From: an uncultured Desulfobacterales bacterium
GTDB taxonomy: Bacteria; Desulfobacterota; Desulfobacteria; Desulfobacterales; SpSt-501
Reading direction: 5' to 3'
DNA length: 64,000 nucleotides
Assembly: GCA_938048455.1 (NCBI GenBank)
Contig: CALIUY010000036.1
Span: 40,331 to 104,330, forward strand
Notes under the pieces: generated by a model
The model's input: only the letters and a program-made list of their open reading frames with translations
The model's database searches: none
Told to the model about the DNA's origin: nothing
Part shown: one piece after another, positions 39,915 to 52,502 of the stretch
Numbering within the stretch: the first letter of the stretch is position 1
Layout of the letters: each line of letters starts with the position of its first letter
Translations under genes and position numbers: made by a program

Positions 39915-41270
39915 TCAGCCCGCCGAGGCCTGACGCGGCGCGGGGGAGGAGGCCGGCGGGGAATTCCGCCCCTCTTCCTCGAGTCGCTCGCGGCGGATGC
40001 GGTCGAAGCGCTCCTCGAGCCTCAGGAACGCGTCGACCACGTCGGGGTCGAAGTGCTTTCCCCTGAGGGAGACGATGATCCGCCGCGCCTTTTCGTGGGA
40101 GAAGGCGTCCTTGTAGAAACGCCGACTGGTGAGGGCGTCGTAGACGTCGGCCAGGGCGACGATCCGCGCCGAAAGGGGGATCTCCTCCCCCTTCAGCCCG
40201 CGCGGGTAGCCCGAGCCGTCCCAGTGCTCATGGTGGTGGTAGGCGATCTCGCGGCCGATGTTGAGAAAAGAGCGCCCCTCGATCCGCTGCTGGATCGCCG
40301 CGATCGCCTCGCCGCCGAAGACCGTGTGGCGGCGGATCACCTCGAACTCCTCGCCGGTCAGCTCCCCGGGTTTGAGCAGGATCGCATCCGGAACGCCCAC
40401 TTTGCCGATGTCGTGCAGAATGGCCGATTGGTAGATATCCTCGATGTAGCGGGCGTCGATGTAGCCGCGGTAGCGCGGCAGCCGGGCGAGCTCTTCGGCG
40501 AGCAGCCGCGCGTATTCGCGGATGCGCTCGAGATGGGTCCCGGTCCCCTCGTCGCGGTACTCCGCCAGCTTGGCGAGCCCCAGGATGGTCGCCGCGCGCG
40601 CTTGCTGCAGCTTGCGGTAGGAATCCAGGAGATCCGTTTCCAGCCGCTTGTTTTCGGTGCGGTCGCGGAAGAGCCCGCGGAAACCGACGATTTCCCCGTC
40701 CTCGCCGCGAAACGGCGCCACCGACGCCTCGACCCAGAGCTCTTCGCCGCCCGGCTGCAATCGGCACTCCACGGCCTTCACCGCCCGGTTCTGCCGCCGG
40801 CAGCGTTCGATCGCCTCGGACAGCACCCGAGCCGCCTCCACGCCGAGGGCCTCCTCGAGAGAAAGTCCGACCAGCGCCGCGCGCGGCCGGCCGAGCATGC
40901 GGGCGAGAGAGTCGTTCGCGAAACGCAGACGGCCCCGAAGATCGAACTCGTAGTAGCCCTCCTCGATCGTCTCCAGGATGGTGCGGTACTTCTCCTCGCT
41001 CGCCCGCAGCGCCTGTTCGGCGCGGCGACGCTCGTTGATCGTGTACTGCACGTGGGAGCCGAAGAGAAGAAAGAGGCAGACGGCGATGACCCGCATGGCC
41101 GTCTCCCCCACGCGGGGGCCGAAGAGCTCGCGGTAGAAGCTGATTTCGGAAGGCGACAACACGTTGAGGAGCGCCTCCAGGCCCCAGTAGGCGGCGGCAA
41201 GGAAAATCGCCGTCAAGACCATGGAGTCGGCGCGATCGCGGCGGAACCTTCGGCGCACGGCGGCCTGCAT
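39915..41270 (-). CDS. membrane PAS / HD-GYP cyclic-di-GMP phosphodiesterase-like protein
   Basis: 451 residues. Two transmembrane helices (about 19-37 and 59-75), a PAS domain (about 90-205) and a C-terminal HD-GYP domain (about 225-420) with His246, HDIGK (286-290), HHEHWDGSGYP (346-356) and RIVALADVYDALTS. The GYP motif is intact, so c-di-GMP hydrolysis is likely. There is no receiver domain; input would come from the PAS or membrane region. Its potential partner in signalling is the PilZ protein at 17.8 kb. The final 25 residues are a low-complexity tail. Confidence 0.9.
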   Translation of the reverse strand: MQAAVRRRFRRDRADSMVLTAIFLAAAYWGLEALLNVLSPSEISFYRELFGPRVGETAMRVIAVCLFLLFGSHVQYTINERRRAEQALRASEEKYRTILETIEEGYYEFDLRGRLRFANDSLARMLGRPRAALVGLSLEEALGVEAARVLSEAIERCRRQNRAVKAVECRLQPGGEELWVEASVAPFRGEDGEIVGFRGLFRDRTENKRLETDLLDSYRKLQQARAATILGLAKLAEYRDEGTGTHLERIREYARLLAEELARLPRYRGYIDARYIEDIYQSAILHDIGKVGVPDAILLKPGELTGEEFEVIRRHTVFGGEAIAAIQQRIEGRSFLNIGREIAYHHHEHWDGSGYPRGLKGEEIPLSARIVALADVYDALTSRRFYKDAFSHEKARRIIVSLRGKHFDPDVVDAFLRLEERFDRIRRERLEEEGRNSPPASSPAPRQASAG

Positions 41271-41295
41271 CCCCTCCTCCGCGGCCCCCGGAAAA

Positions 41296-41324
41296 TTGAC
41301 CCCGGCGGCCCGACTTGATACTAT
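41296..41324 (+). promoter_or_regulatory. sigma-70-like promoter for the 98-residue membrane protein
   Basis: TTGACC (41296-41301), 17-base spacer, TACTAT (41319-41324, five of six). About 45 bases ahead of the ATG at 41370. Divergent from the HD-GYP gene. Confidence 0.65.
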
Positions 41325-41369
41325 GAAAACAGCCTACCACGGAGAGGAAGCGAAAGGAACCCCGCCTCC

Positions 41370-41666
41370 ATGCGCTCGCGTCTCAAGCAGTATTTCTGGA
41401 TCGCGCTCGCCTGCGCGGCGGCGTGGTTTTTCCTCACCCACCACATCGTCTTCGCCGGCCGGGAGTCCTCCGTCATCCAGGGCGTCTACCTGCTCAAGAA
41501 GACCCGGCCGAACCTCAAGCACACCTTCTACAGCCTGCACCAGAAAAAACCCGAATCCGTGTTGCGGATCCGGGAATTGCGGGAAGCGGGGATCGGGGAA
41601 GTGCTGGTCGACGCGGGCTTTCTGACCGAGCCGGAGCGAAACCGGCTGGAGCGGCAACTGCAGTAA
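41370..41666 (+). CDS. small single-pass membrane protein, unknown
   Basis: 98 residues. A hydrophobic helix at about 8-24 (FWIALACAAAWFFLTHHIVF) anchors a short soluble domain with KKTRPNLKHTFYSLHQKKP, then RIRELREAGIGEVLVDAGFLTEPERNRLE. The latter looks like two short helices around a turn. It is a believable gene: good promoter, and codon use like neighbours. I do not recognise the family. It converges on the pfp gene with 30 bases between stops. Confidence 0.65.
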   Translation: MRSRLKQYFWIALACAAAWFFLTHHIVFAGRESSVIQGVYLLKKTRPNLKHTFYSLHQKKPESVLRIRELREAGIGEVLVDAGFLTEPERNRLERQLQ

Positions 41667-41696
41667 CCCTCCTTTTTCCGGCCCGTCCGGGCGGCC

Positions 41697-43787
41697 TCAG
41701 CCGAGGGCGTTCATCGTGAGCGTGAGCGGCCGGTCCTCGTCGGTTTCGCTTCCGAGGTGGATCGGGCCCGGGCGGCGGTAGTGCTCCTCCTCGGAATCCG
41801 CGGCCAACCAGACTTTCTGCCGGGACTTGAAGATCCGCATCGCCGGCGAATCGACATCCACCAGCGCTTTTTCCAGCACGAGCTCGAGGCGGCCCTTGCG
41901 CTCCTCGAGGTGCATGAGGGGGGCGATCGGGATCCCGATCGGCTCCCAGCGCTCGAATTCGTGCTCGAGGTTACGGATCGCCGCCATCTGGCCCGTCGCC
42001 CCGTGGGCGATCAGGCTGAAGACGGTGAGGCCGAGGTTGTAGGTGTAGGTGCAGTCGAAGCGCGTGGGATCATGGCCGCGGCCGTCGTAGCCGTAGAAGT
42101 GCTCTTGGGTTTTGAAGTTGGGGACGGTCTTTTTGTAGATCTTTTCGACCGCCGGCGGGATCGGTCCGCCGGGCTCGAGCAGACCGCTTTTTTCGAGTTC
42201 CGCCCGCAGGGTCTTGGCGGAGATGATCGTGCGGTGCGTCAGCAGATATTCGCCTGCGGGGTAATTTTCGAAGATCGCCGGTCCGTACTGATCGGGGTCG
42301 AGGCCGGCCTTGGAGAGCGTCTTGCGGAAATAGTCCCGCCGGATGCCGAGCTTGTAACGGCCTTTCTCCTTGAGGATGTTCAGATAGTCCTGGACGAGGC
42401 CCAGGAGGACCTTTTCGGTCTGGATCTGGGAAAACTGGAAATTGCCGTGGCTGTCGCGCTCGGTGAGCAGACCTTCCTGGAAAAACTCGGGCAGATCGTT
42501 GAACAGGTCCTCGTCGCGCGTGTTCCACAGGCGGAAGGAAGGATCCTCGCGGGAGCGCTGGGCGAGGCGGTGCAGGTACTCGAGCTTGTCCTCCAGGAGA
42601 GGAAAGGCCAGGTGAAATTCCCGGTCGTGGGTGCGGTTGTAATCGGCGATGATGGTGTTCAGCTTCATGATGAACACCTCGACCTCGTTGATGAACTCCA
42701 GCACCCCCTCGGGGATCACGATCACCCCGTAGTTCTTGCCCACCGCCGCGCGCTGGACGATCGCCTCGCAGATCAGCCGCGAGAGGTGCCGCAGCGTCAT
42801 CCCGTAGGCGGTGTAATCGGTCGCGTTTTCGGCGGCGGCTTTCTCCAGCCGCTCCTCGTCCACGAAGTCGACCAGGTCTTCGCCGATGATCGTGAGGTTG
42901 GGGTGGGACTGAAGAGCCACCTCGAGGGCGAGATGGCTGGCGACACGGCCCATCACCTTGCAAATATGGTAATACTTGATGTCGGAGCTCGCGTCGTTGC
43001 AGAGCCCGGCGATCGCTCCGGCGAAGGCGCGCGCCGCGGTATGGAATCCGAACGAGACGGCGCAGAGGACATTGCCGGCGTCGTCGCGCACCTGGATGTC
43101 GCCGTCGATCGTCTTGGGGACCCCGATCACCTGGATGCCGTCGTCATAGAGTTCTTGCGCGAGAAAGGCGGCGTTGGTGTTCGAGTCGTCACCGCCGACG
43201 ATGACGAGAGCGTTCAGGCCGAGTTCGCGGCAGGTCTGCCGCGAGAGTTCGACCTTCTGGCGCGTGTCGATCTTCGCGCGGCCGGTCTTGATCATGGTGA
43301 AGCCGCCGAGGTTGCGGTAGCGGTCCACCATTTCGGCCGTGATCTCCACCGCCTCGTTTTCCACCACCCCGTCGGGGCCGACAAGAAAGCCGAAAAGCCG
43401 GTTTTCGGGGTTGGCCCGCCGCATGGCGTCGAAAAGCCCGGCGATCACGTTGTGGCCGCCGGGGGCCGGACCGCCGGAGAAGACGATGCCCACGCGCCGC
43501 GGTGCGCGCCAGCGCGCCTCGGCTTGCGGGTCGAGCCGTTCGACACCGCGGAGGATCTGCACTTGGTTGCCGATGATTTTCGGCAACTTGGCCTGCGCTT
43601 CACGGTCGATGGTAAAGCGAAAACGGTCGGTCGGCTCGAGCACCGTGAAGGGCGCGACAAACACGCGGCAGACGGGCGGCTTGAAGGCCAGCCGCTCGAG
43701 AAGCTCACGGCTTTTGTCCTCGAGGGCGGCTTGGACCTTGGGTTGTTCAAGGAGGGCTTTCGGAGGCAGAGAGGATTGCACGACCAT
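41697..43787 (-). CDS. pfp: diphosphate--fructose-6-phosphate 1-phosphotransferase (long PFP)
   Basis: 696 residues from the ATG at 43787 (AGGAAGG site; a GTG at 43805 would add six). It phosphorylates fructose-6-phosphate with pyrophosphate reversibly, in glycolysis and gluconeogenesis. PPi dependence is indicated by the aspartate in GGDDS (198-202) where ATP enzymes have glycine, and by the lysine in PKTIDGD (224-230). GIVFSGGPAPGGHNVIAGL (100-118) forms the phosphate-binding start. The length matches the long plant/spirochaete-like class rather than the roughly 400-residue class. Alone in its transcription unit, with its own promoter. Confidence 0.92.
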   Translation of the reverse strand: MVVQSSLPPKALLEQPKVQAALEDKSRELLERLAFKPPVCRVFVAPFTVLEPTDRFRFTIDREAQAKLPKIIGNQVQILRGVERLDPQAEARWRAPRRVGIVFSGGPAPGGHNVIAGLFDAMRRANPENRLFGFLVGPDGVVENEAVEITAEMVDRYRNLGGFTMIKTGRAKIDTRQKVELSRQTCRELGLNALVIVGGDDSNTNAAFLAQELYDDGIQVIGVPKTIDGDIQVRDDAGNVLCAVSFGFHTAARAFAGAIAGLCNDASSDIKYYHICKVMGRVASHLALEVALQSHPNLTIIGEDLVDFVDEERLEKAAAENATDYTAYGMTLRHLSRLICEAIVQRAAVGKNYGVIVIPEGVLEFINEVEVFIMKLNTIIADYNRTHDREFHLAFPLLEDKLEYLHRLAQRSREDPSFRLWNTRDEDLFNDLPEFFQEGLLTERDSHGNFQFSQIQTEKVLLGLVQDYLNILKEKGRYKLGIRRDYFRKTLSKAGLDPDQYGPAIFENYPAGEYLLTHRTIISAKTLRAELEKSGLLEPGGPIPPAVEKIYKKTVPNFKTQEHFYGYDGRGHDPTRFDCTYTYNLGLTVFSLIAHGATGQMAAIRNLEHEFERWEPIGIPIAPLMHLEERKGRLELVLEKALVDVDSPAMRIFKSRQKVWLAADSEEEHYRRPGPIHLGSETDEDRPLTLTMNALG

Positions 43788-43837
43788 GCCCGCATCCTTC
43801 CTCACGAGGGATTTCTCTTCCCAGAAAAACCATCCGA

Positions 43838-43866
43838 GAATAACGGGAGGGTTTCGGGGAAGTCAA
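43838..43866 (-). promoter_or_regulatory. sigma-70-like promoter for pfp
   Basis: Minus strand TTGACT (43861-43866), 17-base spacer, TTATTC (43838-43843). About 50 bases upstream of the ATG at 43787. Confidence 0.45.
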
Positions 43867-43973
43867 GCTTCTTCCGCGATCTAACCCCAGGGAATGACTT
43901 GCCAAAAGCTCCATGGCGGACCCCATATCTTGTGTCCCTGACCCCTCCGCCCACCTCCGGTTGTGTTTTTTGC

Positions 43974-44002
43974 TTTACACGATAGACCCTCCCTGTTAGA
44001 AT
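43974..44002 (+). promoter_or_regulatory. sigma-70-like promoter for smc
   Basis: TTTACA (43974-43979), 17-base spacer, TAGAAT (43997-44002, five of six). About 60 bases upstream of the smc ATG. Confidence 0.55.
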
Positions 44003-44064
44003 TCGACCTATCCTTGCGGAAGCCGGTCGGCGAGCGGACCTCCGTGACCGGGGAGAGCTTATTG

Positions 44065-47000
44065 ATGAAACTGAAAAAACTTGAAATCTGCGGCTTCAAG
44101 TCTTTTTGCGACCGGGTGACGATCGAGTTTCCGCCCGGGATCACGGCCATCGTGGGCCCCAACGGATGCGGCAAGAGCAATCTCGTGGACGCGATCCGCT
44201 GGGTGATGGGGGAGCAAAGCGTCAAGCAGCTCCGCGGCAAAGCGATGGAGGACGTGATCTTCGCCGGTTCCAACGGCAGGCCCCCCCTCGGCATGGCCGA
44301 GGTGACCCTGACCTTGATCAACGACAACGGCAGTGTGCCCGAGGAATTGAAGGATTTCACCGAAATCGAGGTCACCCGAAGGCTCTACCGCTCGGGCGAA
44401 AGCGCCTACTTGATCAACCGCCGGCCCTGCCGTCTGAAGGACATCCACCACCTCTTTCTCGGCAGCGGGGTCGGGACCCGCTCCTATTCCATGATCCAGC
44501 AGGGCAACATCGGCGCCTTCACCGAGGCCGGTCCCGAGGAGCGCCGCACCTTCATCGAAGAGGCGGCGGGGATCACGCGCTACAAACAGCACAAGGCCGA
44601 GGCCCTGCGCAAGATCGAAGCGACGCGCCAGAACCTGCTGCGGGTAGCCGACATCCTGCTCGAGCTCGAGCGCCAGATGGGCAGCTTGAAACGCCAGGCG
44701 CGCAAGGCCGAGCTTTACAACCGCACGCAGGCCCGCCTCCGCAACCTCGACGTGCGGCTCGCCGCTCTGCGCAGCGACGAGTTGTCGGCCCGCATGGAGG
44801 AGGCCGACCGTCTGCTGGCGGAACTGCGCGATGCGGACCTCGCGCAAGCCGCGGAACTGCAGCGCCTCGATGCCGCCGTGGAAGAGATCCAGTTCGAGCG
44901 GCTGCGGCGGAATCAGGAGATCGGCGGGAAGAAGGAAAAGCGTTTCGAGCTGCAGCGCGACGCCGACCGTCTGGAGACCGACCGCCGGCACCGCCGCGAG
45001 GAGCTCGAGCGCCTCGGCCGGGAGATCCGCGAGCTCGAGGCCGCCCGCGCGGAGCTTGCCGAAAAGGACCGCCGGCTCGAAGAGGAGATCGAGCGCGAGG
45101 AGGGTTCAGGGGAGAACCTGCGCCGCGAGCTTGAGGTTCTCCGCCGCCGCCTCGAGGAAGGCCGAGGGGGCGAGGAGGCGCTGGCGCGGCAGTTCGAGGA
45201 AAAAAACCGGCGGGTCGAAGAGCTTCGCCGGGAGCACCTGGAGCTCGTCAACCGCGAAGCCCGGTTGCGCAACGCGCACCAGAGCGCCTCCCAGAACCGC
45301 GAAAGCCTCAAGCGGCGCCAACTTCGCGCCGCGGAGGAGGAGACGCGGGTCCGCAGCGAACTCGCCCAGGCCCAGGAGCGCGAACGACGGGCGACGGCCC
45401 GGCTCGAAGCGGCCCGCCGCGCGATCGCCGATCACGGGGCCGCCGCCGCCGAGCTCCGCACCCGGCTCGAGGAAAAGTCGCGGGCGCTCGGCGCGCGGGT
45501 CAAGCAAGTCCAGGGACTTGAATTCGAGCGCAACGGTCTGCGCTCGAAGCACGCGGCGCTCAAGAAAATGGAGGAGTCCTTCGAGTGGTACCGCGACGGC
45601 GTGCGGGCGGTGATGAAACGGGCGCAGACCGTCCGGGCGGGCGGGGAGGAGTGCACCGGCCCCGCCGGCGGCGTGATCGGTTTGGTCGCCGACCTCTTCG
45701 AGCCCGAGGAGTCCCTGACCCAGGCCGTCGAGGCCGCACTCGGCGAATCCCTGCAGTATGTCCTCGTCGCCGGCCGGGAACACGCCCTCGAAGCGATCGA
45801 ACAGCTGCGGCGCGGCAGTGCGGGCCGCTGCGGCTTCGTCCCCGTGGGCGCGCTGCAGGAGACCTCGCCGCCCGCCGGCGAGGACGAACCCGAGGGGCTG
45901 CTTTTGCGGCGGGTGCGGGTGAAACCGGGTTTCGAGGCGATCGCGCGGGCGTTGCTCGGCAACGTGGTCCTGGTCGCGTCGCTCGAAGAGGCGATCGCGC
46001 GTTCCAACGAAAACCGCCGCGTGCGGACCTTCGTCACCCCCACGGGGGATCTGCTCTCCCCGCGCGGCTTCCTGATCGGCGGCGGCCGCGAGGCCGCGGG
46101 CGGGATCCTCGCCAAAAAGCAGGAGATCCGGGAACTGGAGCGCCAGGGCCGCGCGCTCGACGAGACGATCGCGGACCACCGGCGGAAACTGCAGGAACTC
46201 GAAGCCGAGGTGCGCCGCCTCGACGTCGATCTCCAGCGACGCATCGAGGCGAAGCAGGCGGCGCGGGATGAGGAAATCGAAGCCGAGAAGGCCCAATACA
46301 AGGCTTCCGAGGACAAAAGGAACCTCGAGCGCCGGCTGGAAGTGGTCCTTCTCGAGCAGGAACAACTCTCCGGCGAGGCGGGTGACCTCGACGACGAGAT
46401 CCAGCGCGCCGACCGGGCCCTCACGGAGCTCGCCGCCGCGATCGCCGCGGCCTCCGAGGCGGCGGCCGCCGAAGCGCGCGAGCTCGCCGAGCTTCGCGCA
46501 CGGCGCGAGCAGTTCGCGCAGGGCCTGGTGCAGACGAAAATGGAGCGCTCGGCCCTCCAGGCCCGCCTCGAGAACCACGAGACCGGGATCCGGCGCCTGC
46601 GGGAGTTTCAAGCCGACGGCCGGCGGCGTCTGAAGGAACTCACCGCCGACATCGAGAGCCGGATGGGACGCATCGCAAGCCTGCGGGGCGAAATCGCCGC
46701 GATCGAGGAAACGCTGAAGGCGCGCCACGCCGCGATGTCCGTCCTCGAGGCGGAGCTTTCCCGCGCGGAGCAGGAATACGCCGCGATCGACGCCCGGCTG
46801 CGGGAAAGCGACCAGGCGATCGCCGGCTTGAAGGACCGGCGCGAGAAGACGCTCGAGCGGTTGCGCCTGCTCGAACTGGAACAGGCCGAGCGCCGCCTGC
46901 GGCGCGAGCACATCGCGGCCCAGATCGAAGACCGCTACCGGACTTCCTTCGCCGAGCTTCGCGCCTCGCTCGAACCCGCCTCCGAGCCCGCGCCGGCCCC

Positions 47001-47664
47001 CGAGGCGCTGGAGGCGGAACTCGCCCGCTTGCAGGCGCAGCTTGCCCGCATCGGGGAGGTGAATCTCGGGGCGATCCGCGAATTTCAGGAGCTCTCCGCG
47101 CGCTACGAATTCTTAAACGCCCAGAAGCAGGACCTCGAAAAGGCGATCGACGACCTCCAGCGCGTCATTCGCAAGATCAACACCGTCTCCCAGGAACGAT
47201 TCCTCGCCACCTTTGCGGCCATCAACGAAAAACTGAAGGAGGTCTTCCCCCGGCTCTTCAACGGGGGCTCGGCCGAACTGGTGCTCACCCGTCCCGACGA
47301 CCCGCTGGAGACCGGAGTCGAGTTCATGATCCATCCTCCCGGCAAGAAACTCACGCGCATGAGCCTGCTCTCGGGGGGCGAAAAGGCGCTGGCGGCGATC
47401 GCCTTTCTCTTTGCGATCTTTCTCATCCGGCCGACCGCCTTCTGCCTGCTCGACGAGATCGACGCTCCGCTCGACGAGTCGAACGTCTACCGCTTCAACG
47501 AGCTCCTTGGTCACATCGGCGAGACTTCCCAGATCCTCATGATCACCCACAACAAACGCTCGATGGAGTTCGCCGACATGCTCTTCGGGATCACGATGGA
47601 ACAGAAGGGCATCTCCTCCGTGGTCTCCGTGAGTCTGCGGCGGCCCGAGTCGCAGGCCGCCTGA
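44065..47664 (+). CDS. smc: chromosome segregation protein SMC
   Basis: 1199 residues from the ATG at 44065 (GGGGAGAG site); longer upstream starts in the open frame are not needed since KKLEICGFKSF begins the family. ABC ATPase of the bacterial condensin that compacts and segregates chromosomes. Walker A GPNGCGKSN (31-39), long coiled-coil arms either side of a hinge at about 515-690 (GPAGGVIGLVADLF), signature LSGGEKAL near 1102-1109, and Walker B CLLDEIDAPLDE near 1128. ScpA and ScpB are not encoded here. ftsY follows about 50 bases later. Confidence 0.95.
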   Translation: MKLKKLEICGFKSFCDRVTIEFPPGITAIVGPNGCGKSNLVDAIRWVMGEQSVKQLRGKAMEDVIFAGSNGRPPLGMAEVTLTLINDNGSVPEELKDFTEIEVTRRLYRSGESAYLINRRPCRLKDIHHLFLGSGVGTRSYSMIQQGNIGAFTEAGPEERRTFIEEAAGITRYKQHKAEALRKIEATRQNLLRVADILLELERQMGSLKRQARKAELYNRTQARLRNLDVRLAALRSDELSARMEEADRLLAELRDADLAQAAELQRLDAAVEEIQFERLRRNQEIGGKKEKRFELQRDADRLETDRRHRREELERLGREIRELEAARAELAEKDRRLEEEIEREEGSGENLRRELEVLRRRLEEGRGGEEALARQFEEKNRRVEELRREHLELVNREARLRNAHQSASQNRESLKRRQLRAAEEETRVRSELAQAQERERRATARLEAARRAIADHGAAAAELRTRLEEKSRALGARVKQVQGLEFERNGLRSKHAALKKMEESFEWYRDGVRAVMKRAQTVRAGGEECTGPAGGVIGLVADLFEPEESLTQAVEAALGESLQYVLVAGREHALEAIEQLRRGSAGRCGFVPVGALQETSPPAGEDEPEGLLLRRVRVKPGFEAIARALLGNVVLVASLEEAIARSNENRRVRTFVTPTGDLLSPRGFLIGGGREAAGGILAKKQEIRELERQGRALDETIADHRRKLQELEAEVRRLDVDLQRRIEAKQAARDEEIEAEKAQYKASEDKRNLERRLEVVLLEQEQLSGEAGDLDDEIQRADRALTELAAAIAAASEAAAAEARELAELRARREQFAQGLVQTKMERSALQARLENHETGIRRLREFQADGRRRLKELTADIESRMGRIASLRGEIAAIEETLKARHAAMSVLEAELSRAEQEYAAIDARLRESDQAIAGLKDRREKTLERLRLLELEQAERRLRREHIAAQIEDRYRTSFAELRASLEPASEPAPAPEALEAELARLQAQLARIGEVNLGAIREFQELSARYEFLNAQKQDLEKAIDDLQRVIRKINTVSQERFLATFAAINEKLKEVFPRLFNGGSAELVLTRPDDPLETGVEFMIHPPGKKLTRMSLLSGGEKALAAIAFLFAIFLIRPTAFCLLDEIDAPLDESNVYRFNELLGHIGETSQILMITHNKRSMEFADMLFGITMEQKGISSVVSVSLRRPESQAA

Positions 47665-47716
47665 ACCCCCGCCGCCGCAAGGCGTCGGGGCTCCGGCTGA
47701 AGAGGCGCCTCCCCCC

Positions 47717-48688
47717 GTGTCCTGGTTTTCGCGACCCTCCGACCCCTCCGGCGGCGACCGAGAAGCACGCGCCGGTCTGTTCGCGCGCCTGCGCGAGCGG
47801 CTCTCCAAGACCCGTCGCAGTCTGAGCGCGGGCCTGGGGCGAATCCTTTCCGGCCGCTCCGCGGTCGACGCCGTGCTCCTCGAAGAAATCGAAGAGCTCC
47901 TCATCACTTCGGATCTCGGGGTGAAGACGGCCGCGGCGCTGATCGAGCGGCTCTCCGCCGCACGCCTCGCCGATCCGGCCGAAATCGAGCGCCTGCTGCG
48001 CGAGGAACTCCTGGCCGCACTCCGCCCCGCAAGCGCCCCCCTCCCCCCGGAACCGGACACCCGCCCCCGGGTCATTCTCGTGGTCGGGGTCAACGGGACG
48101 GGAAAAACGACGACGATCGGCAAGCTGGCCGCGCGATACGTGCGCGCCGGACGCCGTGTGCTGCTCGCCGCGGCGGACACCTTCCGCGCCGCGGCAGGCG
48201 AGCAACTCGCCGTCTGGGCCGAGCGTGCGGGGGCCGCGCTTCTCAGCCGTCCGGAGGGAAGCGATCCGGCGGCCGTCGCCTACGATGCCGTCTCCTCCGC
48301 GTGCGCCCGCGGCATCGATGTCGTCCTCGTGGACACGGCGGGCCGGCTGCACACGAAAGCGAACCTCATGGAGGAAATCCGCAAGATCCGCCGCTCGATC
48401 GCCAAGCGGCTGCCCGACGCCCCCCACGAGGTGCTGCTCGTGCTTGATGCGACGACCGGCCAGAACGCGGTCTCCCAGGCGCGGCTTTTTCACGAGGCGC
48501 TCGGCCTGACGGGCATCGTTCTCACCAAGCTCGACGGCACCGCCAAAGGGGGGATCGCGGTGGCGGTCATGCGCGAGGTCGGGGTCCCGTTGCGCTACCT
48601 CGGCATCGGCGAGGCGATCGAGGATCTGCAGGACTTCGACCCCGAGGCCTTCGTGGAGGCACTGCTCGCGCGCGAGGAGGCCCGGTGA
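47717..48688 (+). CDS. ftsY: signal recognition particle receptor FtsY
   Basis: 323 residues from a GTG at 47717. Receptor GTPase for SRP-dependent membrane-protein targeting at the inner membrane. NG domain only: N-domain helices with [18 protein letters not shown] (about 56-73), G1 [15 protein letters not shown] (about 125-139), [18 protein letters not shown] (about 205) and [10 protein letters not shown] (about 270). The acidic A domain is nearly absent, as in short FtsY proteins. Follows smc as in many Desulfobacterota. Confidence 0.93.
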   Translation: MSWFSRPSDPSGGDREARAGLFARLRERLSKTRRSLSAGLGRILSGRSAVDAVLLEEIEELLITSDLGVKTAAALIERLSAARLADPAEIERLLREELLAALRPASAPLPPEPDTRPRVILVVGVNGTGKTTTIGKLAARYVRAGRRVLLAAADTFRAAAGEQLAVWAERAGAALLSRPEGSDPAAVAYDAVSSACARGIDVVLVDTAGRLHTKANLMEEIRKIRRSIAKRLPDAPHEVLLVLDATTGQNAVSQARLFHEALGLTGIVLTKLDGTAKGGIAVAVMREVGVPLRYLGIGEAIEDLQDFDPEAFVEALLAREEAR

Positions 48689-48728
48689 TCGCCGTCGCAG
48701 GAGAGGCGGCGTTTCGCCGAGATTTTTG

Positions 48729-48757
48729 TTGACAGGGCCAACGCCGTTCGGTATCGA
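48729..48757 (+). promoter_or_regulatory. sigma-70-like promoter for the HU gene
   Basis: Perfect TTGACA (48729-48734), 17-base spacer, TATCGA (48752-48757). About 60 bases ahead of the ATG, separating HU from ftsY. Confidence 0.6.
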
Positions 48758-48818
48758 CGGGCATCGTGTTTTCCGCCTCAGAGACGTTTTCACGCACCCT
48801 GGATCAAGGAGAGAACCG

Positions 48819-49091
48819 ATGACCAAAGGCGAACTGATCGAAAAAGTGGCGAAGGATGCAGGAATTTCCAAAACCGCGGCCGCGGCGGCGCTGCAGTCCT
48901 TCATGGACAACGTGACCCGCGCTCTCAAGAAGCCCGAGGGCAAGGTGACGCTTGTCGGCTTCGGCACCTTCAGCAAGTCCAAGCGCAAGGCGCGCAAAGG
49001 CCGCAATCCCCAAACCGGCGAGCCGATCAAAATCAAAGCGGCGACCGTGGTGCGCTTCAAGGCCGGCAAGGCGCTCAAGGCCGCACTCTGA
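48819..49091 (+). CDS. hup: HU-family nucleoid-associated DNA-binding protein
   Basis: 90 residues, exactly the normal length. MTKGELIEKVAKDAGISK at the start, VTLVGFGTFSKSKRKARKGRNPQTGEPIKI for the arm (the GRNPQTGE motif), and VVRFKAGKALKAAL at the end. A homodimer or heterodimer partner that bends and compacts DNA. ATG preceded by AAGGAGAG; own promoter and a hairpin terminator. Confidence 0.95.
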   Translation: MTKGELIEKVAKDAGISKTAAAAALQSFMDNVTRALKKPEGKVTLVGFGTFSKSKRKARKGRNPQTGEPIKIKAATVVRFKAGKALKAAL

Positions 49092-49125
49092 TTTTCGGGT
49101 TTCCCCCCAAAATCCCGGTTCCGAT

Positions 49126-49153
49126 CCCGGGGCGCGCTCCGGCGCGCCCCGGG
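49126..49153. terminator. perfect 12-bp hairpin between HU and acylphosphatase genes
   Basis: CCCGGGGCGCGC (49126-49137), loop TCCG, GCGCGCCCCGGG (49142-49153), between two convergent genes, so it could end transcription from both sides. No T-run follows on either strand, hence a Rho-independent role is unproven. Confidence 0.6.
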
Positions 49154-49191
49154 GGCGTTGGGAAAGCGCATCGAATTCGGGCCGGAGCCTC

Positions 49192-49473
49192 TCAACGGAC
49201 GATCGTGAAGTCGGTGTCTTCGCCCGTCGGAGGCTCCCAGGAAAGATCGAGCGCGTCGACACGCGCAAGCGCCGGCCCCCGCCGGCACCAGGCGATCATC
49301 TCCTCCACCCGCCGGCGTTCGCCCTCGATCACCGCCTCCACCCGACCGTCGGGAAGATTCCGCACCCAGCCGCAGACCCCGATGCGGCCGGCCGCGCGCC
49401 GGGTCTCCAGGCGGAAGGCCACCCCCTGGACGCGGCCGCTCACGAACACATGGGCACGAACGCGTTCCTCCAC
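49192..49473 (-). CDS. acyP: acylphosphatase
   Basis: 93 residues from a GTG at 49473. It hydrolyses acyl phosphates. The family signature VSGRVQGVAFR (11-21) includes catalytic Arg21, and GWVRNLPDGRVEAVIEG supplies catalytic Asn39. Last gene of the long minus-strand run. Confidence 0.92.
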   Translation of the reverse strand: MEERVRAHVFVSGRVQGVAFRLETRRAAGRIGVCGWVRNLPDGRVEAVIEGERRRVEEMIAWCRRGPALARVDALDLSWEPPTGEDTDFTIVR

Positions 49474-49522
49474 CGCCTGCCTCCCGATGCATCGAAGTTC
49501 GGCGCGCTGGACCCCGTCATCC

Positions 49523-52488
<2,966 letters not shown>

Positions 52489-52502
52489 CGACTGCAAGAG
52501 GG

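Noticed and set aside
47665..47716. Imperfect GC hairpin between smc and ftsY
   Set aside because: Mismatched stem, no T-run and two co-directional genes follow closely; not enough to call a terminator.
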